A stretch of 64,000 bases of DNA from positions 2,862,501 through 2,926,500 of the forward strand of contig NZ_CP059896.1 of the NCBI RefSeq assembly GCF_014126615.1, read 5' to 3'. This stretch comes from Ciceribacter thiooxidans. Lineage in GTDB: Bacteria > Pseudomonadota > Alphaproteobacteria > Rhizobiales > Rhizobiaceae. This document shows, piece by piece, positions 63,149-64,000 of the stretch (the stretch's first letter is position 1; every line of letters begins with the position of its first letter). The position numbers and the translations under genes were made by a program. A model generated the notes under the pieces. The model saw only the letters and a list, made by a program, of their open reading frames with translations. It had not been told where the DNA came from and ran no database searches.

Positions 63149-63534
63149 GACAATATTCCTCGCTGAGGTCCGGCATGGGGCCGGACGGACTGAAATGGTC
63201 CCGGGTTGTCTTGAGTGTCTGCGAACTCACGCCACGTCGCGGAAGAGCGGGCTCTCGCCCACATCCACCGAAGACTGTTCCCTGAACTGCTTCAATGAAA
63301 AGGACATACCGGACCGAGACCGGTACGACGGGCTGGCGTCATGCCTCGAAGGGATTCACGGCCGACGGAATCCCATTCCGACGTATCCACCAATCTTTAT
63401 GGTTAATTGGTTGCTCTAAGGTTAACAAAATCCTTCCGGCGGAATCCACCGTTCCCCGGCACCATAGATGCGGCTCCGGCAGGAACAAAAGCCGCAAGCC
63501 CGCATTTCGCCCGTATCGAGACGGAGGATTTGTC
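63149..63534. promoter_or_regulatory. Divergent promoter region of icpA and ku
   Basis: A 386-base gap between the divergent starts of icpA (minus) and ku (plus). It should hold the promoter of the che operon at the left side and that of ku at the right. GGTTAATTGGTTGCTCTAAGGTTAAC at 63399-63425 contains two GGTTAA copies on the plus strand. I see no further gene; short reading frames here show no family features. Confidence 0.45.
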
Positions 63535-64000
63535 TTGGCGGCGCGCGCGATTTGGAGAGGTCATCTTTCGGTCGGGGAACTGGTTTGCCCGGTGACGCTT
63601 CATGGCGCGGCATCGGAAGGTGAACGTATATCCTTTCACATCATCAATCGCGATACGGGTCATCGGGTGCGCAGACGTTACGTCGACAGCGAAACCGGCA
63701 GGCCGGTCGAGGACGAGGACATCGTCAAGGGCTACGAAACACCGGACGGAGACTGCGTGATCCTCGAACCGGAGGAGATCAAGGCCGCGGTGCCGAAGAG
63801 CGACAAACGGCTGGAAATGCAGACATTCATCGCCTGCGACGACGTCGACACGACCTTTTTCGAAAGGCCGTATTTCGTGGCGCCGGCCGACAGTCACGCC
63901 GCGGAAGCCTATGCGCTCATCCGCGAAGCCATGGAGGAGAAGAAGGTGGCCGGCCTTGCCCGGACGGTCCTCTTCAGGCGCGTAAGGACGCTGCTCCTTC
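63535..64000 (+). CDS. ku: Ku protein, N-terminal part (cut by window edge)
   Basis: 155 residues are visible. It begins at a TTG (63535-63537) preceded by GGAGGATTTGTC. The sequence AARAIWRGHLSVGELVCPV is the start of the bacterial Ku beta-barrel; further family marks are ISFHIINRDTGHRVRRRYVD, DIVKGYE, and RPYFVAPAD. Ku binds DNA ends and recruits LigD in non-homologous end joining. S. meliloti has several ku genes; which paralogue this is cannot be told. It is not functionally linked to the che operon, from which it diverges. Confidence 0.9.
   Translation, partial: MAARAIWRGHLSVGELVCPVTLHGAASEGERISFHIINRDTGHRVRRRYVDSETGRPVEDEDIVKGYETPDGDCVILEPEEIKAAVPKSDKRLEMQTFIACDDVDTTFFERPYFVAPADSHAAEAYALIREAMEEKKVAGLARTVLFRRVRTLLL

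Noticed and set aside
63407..63595. 62-residue plus-strand frame between icpA and ku
   Set aside because: Overlaps the start of ku in another frame and has no ribosome site or family features.
1..64000. CRISPR arrays, tRNA or rRNA genes, insertion sequences, prophage genes
   Set aside because: None seen: no regularly spaced repeats beyond the flagellin paralogues, no transposase or integrase motif, no cloverleaf-like sequence noticed on reading. A dedicated tRNA scan was not possible.
1..64000. Genes fliA (sigma-28), flgM, fliD, fliS and fliO
   Set aside because: Looked for as expected members of a flagellar set but not found. Rhizobia are known to lack several of them, so the absence is not treated as a finding.

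Overview
The window reads as one continuous stretch of an alphaproteobacterial (Rhizobiales) chromosome. The best fit from gene content and order is a Sinorhizobium/Ensifer-type rhizobium. The diagnostic set is aglEFGAK with aglR, visN/visR, rem, four tandem flagellins, flaF/flbT, motA with fliMNG, motB-motC-fliK, motE inside the flg cluster, and a che operon running icpA-cheS-cheY1-cheA-cheW-cheR-cheB-cheY2-cheD-cheT. From memory this matches the motility locus and neighbouring agl locus of S. meliloti; no alignment was run. The flagellins are somewhat longer than I recall for S. meliloti, so I do not name a species. Base composition looks uniformly GC-rich, with AT-rich promoter islands, and I see no insertion sequence, prophage, CRISPR array or RNA gene.

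Layout. 1-3.3 kb: an MFS efflux gene cut by the left edge, a divergent AraC-type regulator, a membrane-anchored L,D-transpeptidase-like (DUF2778) protein and a small PilZ-like protein. 3.4-11.4 kb: the alpha-glucoside uptake and hydrolysis operon aglEFGAK (minus strand) with a divergent LacI-type regulator; two GCGC-centred palindromes lie between them. 11.4-13.3 kb: folD and a GT26 (WecG/TagA/CpsF) glycosyltransferase. 13.5-23.7 kb: a minus-strand flagellar operon flgE-flgK-flgL-flaF-flbT-flgD-fliQ-flhA-fliR followed by four small genes that look like FliJ, rod-binding FlgJ/CheL, FlgN and a FliL-like anchored protein. 23.8-29.9 kb: rem, preceded by fliH-like-motB-motC-fliK-transglycosylase. 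30.2-35.6 kb: flagellins flaC, flaD, flaB and flaA (in the order 30 to 35 kb), each with its own leader. 36-45.6 kb: a long minus-strand operon DUF1217-flgF-fliI-hypothetical-flgB-flgC-fliE-flgG-flgA-flgI-motE-flgH-fliL-fliP. 45.8-51 kb: the divergent plus-strand operon motA-fliM-fliN-fliG-flhB-hypothetical. 51-52.6 kb: visNR. 52.8-54.5 kb: fliF. 54.7-63.1 kb: the che operon. 63.5 kb to the right edge: the start of a Ku (NHEJ) gene.

How it works together. By homology with S. meliloti, VisN/VisR sit at the top and activate the orphan regulator Rem, which drives the class II genes (basal body, export gate, motor). Flagellin and chemotaxis genes form class III. The receptor array signals through CheA/CheW to CheY1 (phosphate sink) and CheY2 (motor). 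MotA/MotB with periplasmic MotC and its chaperone MotE modulate rotation speed. FlbT/FlaF are present to adjust flagellin translation.

The most interesting new-looking signal is in the four flagellin mRNA leaders. Each has a CCGG-based hairpin followed by a conserved AUGUCCC box complementary to its own Shine-Dalgarno region, with a loop of about 21-22 nt in three of the four. This is a plausible translational switch and a candidate FlbT target.
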